DNA from: Bacteroidia bacterium
GTDB lineage: Bacteria; Bacteroidota; Bacteroidia; JABDFU01
Length of the DNA stretch: 6,500 bases
Assembly: GCA_020849195.1 (NCBI GenBank)
Contig: JADLGT010000201.1
Location: forward strand, 1-6,500
Reading direction: 5' to 3'
Shown here: positions 1 through 6,416 of the stretch, in pieces
Position numbering within the stretch: the first letter of the stretch is position 1
Layout: every line of letters starts with the position of its first letter
Notes under the pieces: model-generated
Told to the model about the DNA's origin: nothing
Seen by the model: only the letters and a program-made list of their open reading frames with translations
Databases searched by the model: none
Program-made: the position numbers and the translations under genes

Positions 1-1305
1 ATCATAAGTTTTTTTGAATCCTGTTTGATAGTACGGATCGAATACGTTTATCCAGTCGAGTTTATTTTCTTTTATATATTTTTTCCATTCAACGGAGTTG
101 GTTTCGGTACCAACTGCAAAAACAGTTACACCTTTAGCTTTAGTTTTATGATACCATTCGAGTAATTTTGGTGTAACCTTTTTACAGTGGCTACATCCGT
201 AATCCCAAAAATACAGCATTGTAAATTTTGATTTTACATCGTACAAAACTACATCGTTCATGGCAGAGTCTTTGAGAGCAAGGTTGGGTGCGTATTTTCC
301 AATAAGCAGAGGTTTTAATGCTATAGCTCGCTCATTTATTTTTGCAAGTTGTGTGCTATCTACCCAAAAGGCTTGTTTGGTCATAAAATACCTTTCAACT
401 AAGTGAACAAAAACAGCATCCATGCCAAGCACCTGTGCCGACTCGTAATGATATGCAGCCCATCCCAGCACATACTGAAACATATTTTTATTTGCTTTTG
501 CTTTATCAACTATAATATCTACAGCAGCACTTATTGAGTCGGGAATAGGGTAGGTAAGTTTCTCCAGAAAATGTTGCATCTTGCCTAATAACACAGGTGT
601 GTTAATCAGGCGTTCGTCAGAAAAATCGAAATTGTCCCAGTAGTGTGCACGCATGTATCTGTATGAGAAAGTCGAGTCAACCCGACCATTGGCCAACTTT
701 GGAGCCTGGGGTACATCGGGTTCAATAAGTGTATTCACAAATTTTGCAAATAATGATTTGGGTTGTGTTTTAACAGCGCTTTCCATGTATGCGCGCACCT
801 CTTTATTTATTTTATTCATCCGGTCGGTAAGTAGTTTAACCGAGTCGGAACTCAACTTTGGGTTTTTTCTTAGCTCTAACAATGGTTCTATTTCTTTATG
901 CTTTTGTGCTAAATGATCCATGTACTCATAATAGTGTTTGTTTACATCCGAACCTTTTATTTTCATATATTTTGTAAAATCAAGTGTATCGGTTTCAATT
1001 GAAAAGTCCTGCTGTTGATCGATAAAGAAATTAAACAGTTGGTGGCGCTTTACTATAAGTAGATACAGCCCTTCGGATAGCTTTTTCTTTCCGTCAAATA
1101 CAATAACTCCATCTGTCCCAACTTTGGTTGTGTCAACTACCATTTGCTTATTTACGTCGGCATAGTAGTGAGCCAAATAACACGTAGAATCTTTTGGCAG
1201 ATTTTTTACTTTAAACTTGAGTGTGTATCCATCGCTTCCCGCGAATGAAAAAACAGTAACAGAGAAAAATAGCAGTAAAAAAATGCGATGTTTTAGAAAG
1301 GACAT
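1..1305 (-). CDS. Exported thioredoxin-like protein (DUF4369-DUF5106-TlpA/AhpC-like), C-terminus cut by window edge
   Basis: Translating the minus strand from the ATG at 1305 gives 435 codons without a stop, running off the left edge, so the C-terminus is missing. Residues 1 to about 22 are a signal peptide (K5-R7, then a hydrophobic stretch ending VFSFAG). Residues about 27-115 are beta-rich and resemble DUF4369 (GYTLKFKVKNLPKDSTCYLA). Residues about 190-335 match my memory of DUF5106, including AHYWDNFDFSDERLINTPVL (219-238) and the GMDAVFVHLVERYF stretch near 294-307. From about 335 a thioredoxin fold begins, with FWDYGCSHCKK; the redox pair is C371 and C374 (CSHC). The later cis-proline loop lies outside the window, and I estimate that a few dozen residues are missing. 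The family is common in Bacteroidota and is presumed to be a periplasmic or envelope-attached thiol-disulfide oxidoreductase; its substrate is unknown. No lipobox cysteine is visible. It is divergent from ilvE and has its own promoter at 1343-1375. Confidence 0.9.
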   Translation of the reverse strand, partial: MSFLKHRIFLLLFFSVTVFSFAGSDGYTLKFKVKNLPKDSTCYLAHYYADVNKQMVVDTTKVGTDGVIVFDGKKKLSEGLYLLIVKRHQLFNFFIDQQQDFSIETDTLDFTKYMKIKGSDVNKHYYEYMDHLAQKHKEIEPLLELRKNPKLSSDSVKLLTDRMNKINKEVRAYMESAVKTQPKSLFAKFVNTLIEPDVPQAPKLANGRVDSTFSYRYMRAHYWDNFDFSDERLINTPVLLGKMQHFLEKLTYPIPDSISAAVDIIVDKAKANKNMFQYVLGWAAYHYESAQVLGMDAVFVHLVERYFMTKQAFWVDSTQLAKINERAIALKPLLIGKYAPNLALKDSAMNDVVLYDVKSKFTMLYFWDYGCSHCKKVTPKLLEWYHKTKAKGVTVFAVGTETNSVEWKKYIKENKLDWINVFDPYYQTGFKKTYD

Positions 1306-1342
1306 ATCGTACCTGTTTTAAATTCAATAATTATAGATTAAC

Positions 1343-1375
1343 CAAAATTAATAATTTCGGTAAAAATTCTGCAAA
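1343..1375 (-). promoter_or_regulatory. Bacteroidetes-type promoter for the thioredoxin-like gene
   Basis: On the minus strand a TTTG (1375-1372, end of a TTTTTG run) is followed after 21 bases by TAATTTTG (1350-1343). This is an exact fit to the Bacteroidetes -33 TTTG / -7 TAnnTTTG pattern, whose usual spacing is about 17-23. Transcription would start near 1337, giving a leader of about 30 nt before the ATG at 1305. No Shine-Dalgarno sequence precedes the start, which is normal for this phylum. The match is by eye; no start site has been measured. Confidence 0.6.
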
Positions 1376-1504
1376 AACCATGCAATTCTTTAGCTCTCAT
1401 TAGTCGGGAGTTTCGTGCGATAGTTATAGGCTTTTGTCGAATAGTGCCGATAAAATTGCACTTGCAGCCCTTTGTAATTGTTTTTATGAAAAATAATGAC
1501 CTAT

Positions 1505-1539
1505 TTTGCTGAGATGTTAAAACTTTTATAATAGTTTTT
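1505..1539 (+). promoter_or_regulatory. Candidate promoter for ilvE (one mismatch)
   Basis: TTTG at 1505-1508 is followed after 23 bases by TAGTTTTT at 1532-1539, which fits TAnnTTTG except for its last base. It would start RNA near 1545, about 36 nt before the ilvE ATG. It is the best plus-strand candidate I found in the 276-bp divergent region, but the spacing is at the upper limit and the region is T-rich, so a chance match is quite possible. I saw no attenuator, leader peptide or T-box-like structure upstream of ilvE. Confidence 0.3.
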
Positions 1540-1581
1540 ACGTACAAGTTCTGTTTATTTTTTTAACTAAATCTTTTTAAC

Positions 1582-2649
1582 ATGATAACAACAGAGACAT
1601 CGATCACAGTTAAAAAAACAACCAAGTCCCGCATTTCAGAATTAAATGAGGCTACAATGGGATTTGGTAAAGTGTTCTCCGATCACATGTTTGTTGCCGA
1701 TTACAGCAATGGTCAGTGGGCAAAAGCCGAAATAGTTCCGTACGATAAAATATCGATAAGCCCTGCCGGATCGATGATGCATTATGGACAGTCTATTTTT
1801 GAAGGCATGAAAGCTTATCGAACAGATCAAGGGCGCATACTTTTGTTCCGTCCATTGTCTAATCACAAACGTTTAAATATTTCAGCACAACGTATGTGTA
1901 TGCCTGTTGTACCCGAAGAATTATTTATGGAAGGCTTACTTAAGCTGATAAAGCTAGATAGCGAATGGGTTCCTAAAGGCGAAGGCACCTCGTTGTACAT
2001 ACGTCCATTTATGATTGCTACCGATGATTCGCTTGGCGTAAAGGCATCGGACACTTATAAATTTCTTATTATCACTTCGCCCGTTAGCAAGTATTACAGC
2101 GATCCGGTAAAGGTACTTGTTGAAACCAATTATGTACGTGCAGTTGAGGGAGGTGTTGGATTTTCAAAAGTATCGGGTAATTACGGACGTTCATTATATC
2201 CTACAAAACTTGCTATGCAAAAGGGCTATCAACAAGTTATTTGGACAGATGCGCGCCATCATCGTTACATAGAAGAGTCGGGTACAATGAACGTTATGTT
2301 TGTAATTGATGACACAGTAATTACTCCGCCACTTGGAGATACAATTCTTGCAGGCATTACGCGCGATAGCGTTTTAACTATTGCTCGAGATTGGAATGTA
2401 AAAGTTGAAGAACGAAAAATAAGCATTGACGAACTTATTGACGCTCACAAGGCCGGAACCCTGCAGGAGGCATTTGGCGTAGGAACCGCTGCCACCATTG
2501 CTCCTATCAGTTTAATCGGATATGAAGGAATTGATTATTCTATGCCTGTTTTGAAAAATAATTCTTTCGCAACAAGGGTTGCGATGGAGTTGGATGAAAT
2601 ACGTAAAGGTCGCAAGAGCGATAAGCACAATTGGATTGTTTCCGTGTGA
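1582..2649 (+). CDS. ilvE: Branched-chain amino acid aminotransferase
   Basis: This is a complete 355-residue class IV PLP-dependent aminotransferase, the normal length for the family. It interconverts leucine, isoleucine and valine with their 2-oxo acids, using 2-oxoglutarate/glutamate, in the cytoplasm. Visible landmarks, in order: HYGQSIFEGMKAYR (67-80), the substrate-side loop found across BCATs; LYIRPFMIATDD (138-149) with R141; FSKVSGNYG (194-202), where K196 aligns with the lysine that forms the PLP Schiff base (K202 in human mitochondrial BCAT, K159 in E. coli IlvE); RYIEESGTMNVMFV (228-241), where E232 should contact the pyridine nitrogen; and GVGTAATIAPI (299-309), the phosphate-binding end. 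It resembles the eukaryotic-like BCAT group rather than the shorter E. coli IlvE. The ATG at 1582 is the first in frame and has no Shine-Dalgarno site. The gene stands alone, divergent from the thioredoxin-like gene and convergent with the small gene at 2653-3054; no other ilv or leu genes are in view. All key residues are present. Confidence 0.96.
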   Translation: MITTETSITVKKTTKSRISELNEATMGFGKVFSDHMFVADYSNGQWAKAEIVPYDKISISPAGSMMHYGQSIFEGMKAYRTDQGRILLFRPLSNHKRLNISAQRMCMPVVPEELFMEGLLKLIKLDSEWVPKGEGTSLYIRPFMIATDDSLGVKASDTYKFLIITSPVSKYYSDPVKVLVETNYVRAVEGGVGFSKVSGNYGRSLYPTKLAMQKGYQQVIWTDARHHRYIEESGTMNVMFVIDDTVITPPLGDTILAGITRDSVLTIARDWNVKVEERKISIDELIDAHKAGTLQEAFGVGTAATIAPISLIGYEGIDYSMPVLKNNSFATRVAMELDEIRKGRKSDKHNWIVSV

Positions 2650-2652
2650 TAA

Positions 2653-3054
2653 TTATTCGGCCACGAACATATCTGTAACAAAAAAATCCTTTTTTTGTTC
2701 GAGAATAATCTCATAGGGAACATCTTCGTCATCTAACCAACGATTTTCTCCTAATCTTCTAAATCGTTCATTAAGTTGTTTGATTACTTTATCGAGTTCT
2801 TCATTCGAATATATTACTCTGTAGCAGTAACACACCATTGAAGAGTTGAGGAAGTATATGATTTTATTTTGTTTGTTATCGTATGAAATGTAGTTACTGC
2901 CGTTTTTGTTTTTTGCGGTTTCAATACTATCAACGGAAATACCTTTTTTGTGCAGGAACGAAAAAATCTGATCAGAGTTCATTCCAACAAGATTTTGGCT
3001 TAGCCCTGATTTAATAATCAAGATAAAAGTAAATATCAGAAAACGATTTTTCAT
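2653..3054 (-). CDS. Small exported protein of unknown function
   Basis: This 133-residue protein starts with a clear signal peptide (MKNRFLIFTFILIIKSGLSQ, cleavage expected around S19-Q20), leaving about 113 mature residues. There is no lipobox cysteine and no later membrane segment, so it is probably periplasmic or secreted. The mature part begins NLVGMNSDQIFSFL, a start reminiscent of small Bacteroidota proteins with a 'G-x-(S/T)-x-(D/E)-(E/Q)-(I/V)' helix; then come a beta-like stretch (NKIIYFLN, 63-70) and SSMVCYCYRVIY with a C75-x-C77 pair. The helix SNEELDKVIKQLNERFRRLG (83-102) follows, and the C-terminus is acidic and aromatic. I do not recognise a named family. The stop lies 3 bp from the end of ilvE, tail to tail. 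The start is 141 bp downstream of the protease stop, beyond a strong terminator, so it probably has its own promoter. The only -7-like match I see (TTAATTTG, 3097-3090) lacks a partner box. The signal peptide and coherent composition make it a real gene. Confidence 0.8.
   Translation of the reverse strand: MKNRFLIFTFILIIKSGLSQNLVGMNSDQIFSFLHKKGISVDSIETAKNKNGSNYISYDNKQNKIIYFLNSSMVCYCYRVIYSNEELDKVIKQLNERFRRLGENRWLDDEDVPYEIILEQKKDFFVTDMFVAE
2677..2699. repeat. AT-rich hairpin at the convergent ilvE junction
   Basis: AACAAAAAAA (2677-2686), a TCC spacer, and TTTTTTTGTT (2690-2699) form a perfect 10-bp inverted repeat, 27 bp past the ilvE stop and inside the 3' end of the opposite gene, where it encodes EQKKDFFVT. 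It is the only hairpin-like element I see just after ilvE. Its stem is nearly all A-T, so it is a weak terminator candidate at best, and it may be a by-product of the Lys-Lys and Phe-Phe codons. Confidence 0.45.
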
Positions 3055-3124
3055 GATCGATTTTTTAAATATATTCCTAAAAAACGTGCCAAATTAATTT
3101 CTAAAACCTTATTTAATGTGTTAG

Positions 3125-3137
3125 TACGAAATTCGTA
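3125..3137. repeat. 13-bp perfect palindrome in the intergenic gap
   Basis: TACGAA (3125-3130), one central A, then TTCGTA (3132-3137) form a perfect inverted repeat with 6-bp arms. It lies directly beyond the protease terminator and about 70 bp upstream of the small exported gene. The size and position would suit a regulator half-site pair, but a 6-bp repeat in AT-rich DNA can occur by chance and I know of no regulator with this site. Confidence 0.5.
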
Positions 3138-3140
3138 TTC

Positions 3141-3178
3141 AAAAAAAGGGGCTGAACCCTTGCGAGAACAGCCCCTTT
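3141..3178 (-). terminator. Intrinsic terminator of the protease gene, GNRA-capped
   Basis: A 10-bp perfect inverted repeat, AAAGGGGCTG (3145-3154) and CAGCCCCTTT (3169-3178), encloses 14 bases. Read on the minus strand, the stem is followed by an unbroken run of seven T (3147-3141, the first three shared with the stem foot), the classic intrinsic terminator layout, and it begins 18 bp after the protease stop. In that orientation the interior can fold further: a UU/UU internal loop, then CUC pairing with GGG around a GCAA tetraloop. On the plus strand the stem is followed by GG then five T, a poorer U-tract, so it may also work weakly from that side. Confidence 0.85.
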
Positions 3179-3195
3179 GGTTTTTAAAAATAAAA

Positions 3196-6100
3196 CTATT
3201 GAGCAATAAATTTTCTGTTAAATGTAGTTGATTTATCAGCCAAACGAAGGGTGTATAGCCCGCTTGAAAAATCTGACATATCAATTACTGAAACACTTTG
3301 ACCTGCGTTTTGTTGCAGTTGGCCGGAGTATATTATTCTTCCCAACATATCAACTATACCTACCGAAATATTTTCAGTGGAATTTAGGTTTTGATTAACG
3401 GTAATGTTAAGTGTTTTTTCCAACGGATTGTAATAGGTTAAAACATCCGACTCGGATGATAGCTTTTTTAATCCGGTACAAACGCTTACATTAACCACAG
3501 GTTGATAACTGGTGTTACTTCCACATGTATTGCTTGCATTAAGGGTAACGGTATATGTTCCTGCTGATGCGTACGAAACGGCAGGTGTAGCCAATGTTGA
3601 AGAAGACGGTGTTCCGCCCGGGAATGACCAACTGTATGTTCCCACATTTGTTGAAGCCGTTGCGTCAAAAGTTACATTTGCATTTTCGCACACACTTAGA
3701 CTGGATGGAGTTGCCGAAACATTCACATTAACCAAACCGTCAACTTGTATATTTATTGCTGCATTGCCTACACAACCGGCTGTTGATCCGGAAACATTAT
3801 AAGTAATATTTGCGGTTGGAGAGGCGTTAACAACCGGCCCGCTTGTTACATCAAGGTTTGTAGCCGGCGTCCATGAATATGAACCAGCCGCACCGGAAGC
3901 TGTTAACACAGTACTTGCGCCCGAACATATTTTTGTCCCTTTAGATGATGATATGCTTATGGCAGGCGTGGGGTTAACTGTTATTACATTAACTGTCGAA
4001 TCCAATTCGTGGCAGCCACCACCAACAACATACAACTTAGCAATGTATGTACCAGGCGTATTGTATAAAACAGTAGTTGACACTGCATTTGAGAGATCAG
4101 GTAATCCTCCCGGGTTAAACCACAAAAGAGTGTCTTGAAATGTTGAACCTGTTGCATCTACATTTATTGTTCCTCCTTGACAAATAGTTGTAGGCGAAAC
4201 CGTTGATGTTGCAACAACCGGTTGGTTGGTAATAAGCGGAAACATATACATTGATGCGTAAAGCGGCCACTGACCACCACTTGCAAAGTGGTACCAGTTT
4301 CCATTTGGTCCATATTTTTCCCAAATACCTGAAGGATTACTTTGCCCCTGTTTGTTGGTAACAATTGCTAAAGTGTCTCCTGCGGTCGTACTCAAAGTAG
4401 AATAGTCGATAGAAATAAAAAACTTTTTTGATACCGGTCGCGAAATCACTGGTCTGAAAGGCACATCAAGCAACTTTAAAGCCAGTTGCGCATTTCTGAA
4501 TTGTTGAATTGTGCGAGTGGCAGAACCCAACAAAGCCCCCGGCGACCCACTTGTGCCATCATAAACATTAATGGTGATAATTTTATTAGGATTGGATGAG
4601 TATGCACGAGCAACACTTATCCACACGCGTGTAAGCTTATCGTAAGGTGTTGCCGACCCATCGTAATATTGGGCTTTGGCTACATCTTTATCTAACCCAT
4701 TAAGACCTACAATATAACCGGTATCTATCGGAAGTTTTATATCGGCATAATACAAGGTAGCTGTCCATGTTCCGGATGATGCATATCCATAATTTATTCC
4801 GGCACAACCTCCTGCTGCAACTACAGTGATATAGCCCGTTTTTGTAATGGTATTACTTCCATTAGCATTGCCTGCAACCAACGTTACATCGTATGTTCCC
4901 GGAGTGTTATAAGTAATTTGAGGCGGTGTTTTTCCTACATAAGAAGAGGGTGTACCTCCATTAAATGTCCAGTTCCACGAAGTTGCATTTTGTGTTGTAA
5001 GGTTGGTAAATATTACTTTTCCACCTGCCGATACAGTTGTAAAGTTTGAAACAAAGTCGGGGATAGGCTTTAGTAATAAAGTAGCCTGAACGCAAGCCAT
5101 GCTATTGGCTGCATTTATACGACCGGCTCCCAATTGTCCAACGTAACTCGAGTTTTGTGCATCAATATTATCTGCATTGTTTTTCAAACATGTTTCAATG
5201 TCATCCGCAGAAAGGTTAGGATTGAGCGAAAGCATTAAGCCACATAAGCCGGCTACAATAGGAGATGAAAAAGATGTTCCGCTATTCGTTGTATAACCAC
5301 CGCCAAGCGCAGTAGTATATACATTTTCGCCGGGTGCCGATAAATCTATATAAGATCCGTAGTTTGAAAAGTAAGATTTGGCATCACCCGATCCTGTTGA
5401 TGCCACAGCAATTACATAATTATAAGCTGCTGGATAAACAGGCGTCGAAACATTGCTGTTACCCGCTGCTGCAATAATAATACAACCCTTACTGTGCGCA
5501 TAATCAATAACATTCTGTCCGGTGGTTGTAGGTACTCCGCCCCCCCACGACAAATTAATAACTTTTGCCCCTGCTGTTGCCGCATAAACAATTCCGGAAT
5601 ACCCATAAGCCAAACCACCTGGACTTGTAGCACATTGTACAGCCATTATTTTGATGCTGTACCCAATCGATGCCATACCTTTAGCATTATTTGTTACAGC
5701 CGAAGCAAAACCGGCAACTTCTGTACCATGTGTATATGCAGCACCGGGAGGAGATGGATTGTTATCGTTGTTCGCTATATCGTAGCCGTTTATATCATCA
5801 ACATACCCATTTCCGTCATCATCAATTCCGTTGCCGGCAATTTCGCCCGGGTTTACCCAAATATTGGCAGCCAAATCGGGATGCGTGAGATCAACCCCTT
5901 CGTCAACAACTGCTACAACAACCGAAGAGCTTCCGGTCGAATAGTTCCATGCTCCGGCGGCATTGATTTTTACGAGCTCCCATTGTGCATTATACGCAGG
6001 GTCATTGGGCACCACTGCTGTACGATTTAAAGGCACCCGTTCAACATACTCAATTGCTTTATTAGTATATAGCTCCTGCATAATAGGCATCACATCGCTA

Positions 6101-6390
6101 TCATTCACTAATTCCATTTCCATCGTATGCTGTAAAGTGCTCGACTCTTTAGCTGCATAAAAAGGACGAGTAACTTTTTTTACTTGATACCTTTTAGAAA
6201 TAGTTGACAAAAAGGTATAGGCATCCAAATCTACACTCGCTTCGTTACTGTTTAAACTCATGTTAAGAGGTATATCGTTTTTGATTTTGATATATAAATG
6301 ACCCGCTACAAAATCCTGTGTTGCCTGTTGGCTAAATACTAACGACGTAAACAGTACGTACATCAACGATACATAAACTACCTTTTTCAT
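3196..6390 (-). CDS. Secreted S8 (subtilisin-like) serine protease with PKD/Ig-like repeats and T9SS sorting domain
   Basis: This 1064-residue protein is complete from ATG (6390) to TAG (3196-3198). Residues 1-20 are a signal peptide (MKKVVYVSLMYVLFTSLVFS). Residues about 25-125 are an N-terminal prodomain of the fervidolysin-like kind. The S8 catalytic domain spans about 135-430: Asp in VVDEGVDLTHPDL (D163), His in THGTEVAG (H221), oxyanion-hole Asn in AAAGNSN (N311) and nucleophile Ser in GTSFSSPIVAGL (S373). All are intact. An Asp/Asn/Gly-rich insert at 187-205 looks like a calcium-binding loop. Then come a PKD domain (443-523), an unnamed module (about 530-720), a second PKD-like domain (723-806), an Ig-like/SprB-like repeat (807-884), a third PKD (887-971), and a T9SS type A-like C-terminal domain (984-1064: YNPLEKTLNITV, IVDMLGRIIYSG, DMSDFSSGLYTLRL, KFIAQ). 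It is therefore predicted to cross the outer membrane by the type IX system and be released or surface-attached. The substrate is unknown; the accessory domains suggest binding to polymers or the cell surface. The gene has its own terminator at 3141-3178. Confidence 0.95.
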   Translation of the reverse strand: MKKVVYVSLMYVLFTSLVFSQQATQDFVAGHLYIKIKNDIPLNMSLNSNEASVDLDAYTFLSTISKRYQVKKVTRPFYAAKESSTLQHTMEMELVNDSDVMPIMQELYTNKAIEYVERVPLNRTAVVPNDPAYNAQWELVKINAAGAWNYSTGSSSVVVAVVDEGVDLTHPDLAANIWVNPGEIAGNGIDDDGNGYVDDINGYDIANNDNNPSPPGAAYTHGTEVAGFASAVTNNAKGMASIGYSIKIMAVQCATSPGGLAYGYSGIVYAATAGAKVINLSWGGGVPTTTGQNVIDYAHSKGCIIIAAAGNSNVSTPVYPAAYNYVIAVASTGSGDAKSYFSNYGSYIDLSAPGENVYTTALGGGYTTNSGTSFSSPIVAGLCGLMLSLNPNLSADDIETCLKNNADNIDAQNSSYVGQLGAGRINAANSMACVQATLLLKPIPDFVSNFTTVSAGGKVIFTNLTTQNATSWNWTFNGGTPSSYVGKTPPQITYNTPGTYDVTLVAGNANGSNTITKTGYITVVAAGGCAGINYGYASSGTWTATLYYADIKLPIDTGYIVGLNGLDKDVAKAQYYDGSATPYDKLTRVWISVARAYSSNPNKIITINVYDGTSGSPGALLGSATRTIQQFRNAQLALKLLDVPFRPVISRPVSKKFFISIDYSTLSTTAGDTLAIVTNKQGQSNPSGIWEKYGPNGNWYHFASGGQWPLYASMYMFPLITNQPVVATSTVSPTTICQGGTINVDATGSTFQDTLLWFNPGGLPDLSNAVSTTVLYNTPGTYIAKLYVVGGGCHELDSTVNVITVNPTPAISISSSKGTKICSGASTVLTASGAAGSYSWTPATNLDVTSGPVVNASPTANITYNVSGSTAGCVGNAAINIQVDGLVNVNVSATPSSLSVCENANVTFDATASTNVGTYSWSFPGGTPSSSTLATPAVSYASAGTYTVTLNASNTCGSNTSYQPVVNVSVCTGLKKLSSESDVLTYYNPLEKTLNITVNQNLNSTENISVGIVDMLGRIIYSGQLQQNAGQSVSVIDMSDFSSGLYTLRLADKSTTFNRKFIAQ

Positions 6391-6416
6391 TTTCTGTTTT
6401 TTTTGTTACTGTTCAG

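Noticed and set aside
653..916. An 87-residue plus-strand reading frame
   Set aside because: It is antisense to the DUF5106-type gene, which runs open across the whole interval with recognisable domains.
1443..1462. AGTGC ... GCACT inverted repeat upstream of ilvE as a possible operator
   Set aside because: The arms are only 5 bp with a 10-base spacer, which is expected by chance in a region of this size.
1338..1547. A 69-residue minus-strand reading frame filling the divergent intergenic region
   Set aside because: Its end overlaps the well-matched promoter of the thioredoxin-like gene, it has no signal peptide or recognisable motif, and its composition looks like translated AT-rich intergenic DNA.
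1582..3054. A possible functional link between ilvE and the exported proteins
   Set aside because: IlvE is a cytoplasmic metabolic enzyme on the opposite strand with no shared promoter; the adjacency looks incidental.
3051..3284. A 77-residue minus-strand reading frame spanning the gap between the protease and the small gene
   Set aside because: It reads through the terminator and overlaps both genes in another frame; it is not protein-like.
5898..5906. DEG instead of the common D-(S/T)-G at the protease active-site aspartate (D163-E164-G165)
   Set aside because: Other S8 proteases also have DEG here, and the Asp, His, Asn and Ser needed for catalysis are all present, so this is not evidence of inactivation.
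5494..6030. A 178-residue plus-strand reading frame
   Set aside because: It lies wholly opposite the catalytic domain of the protease, whose motifs are intact; the antisense translation is rich in Cys, Arg and Ile without family motifs.
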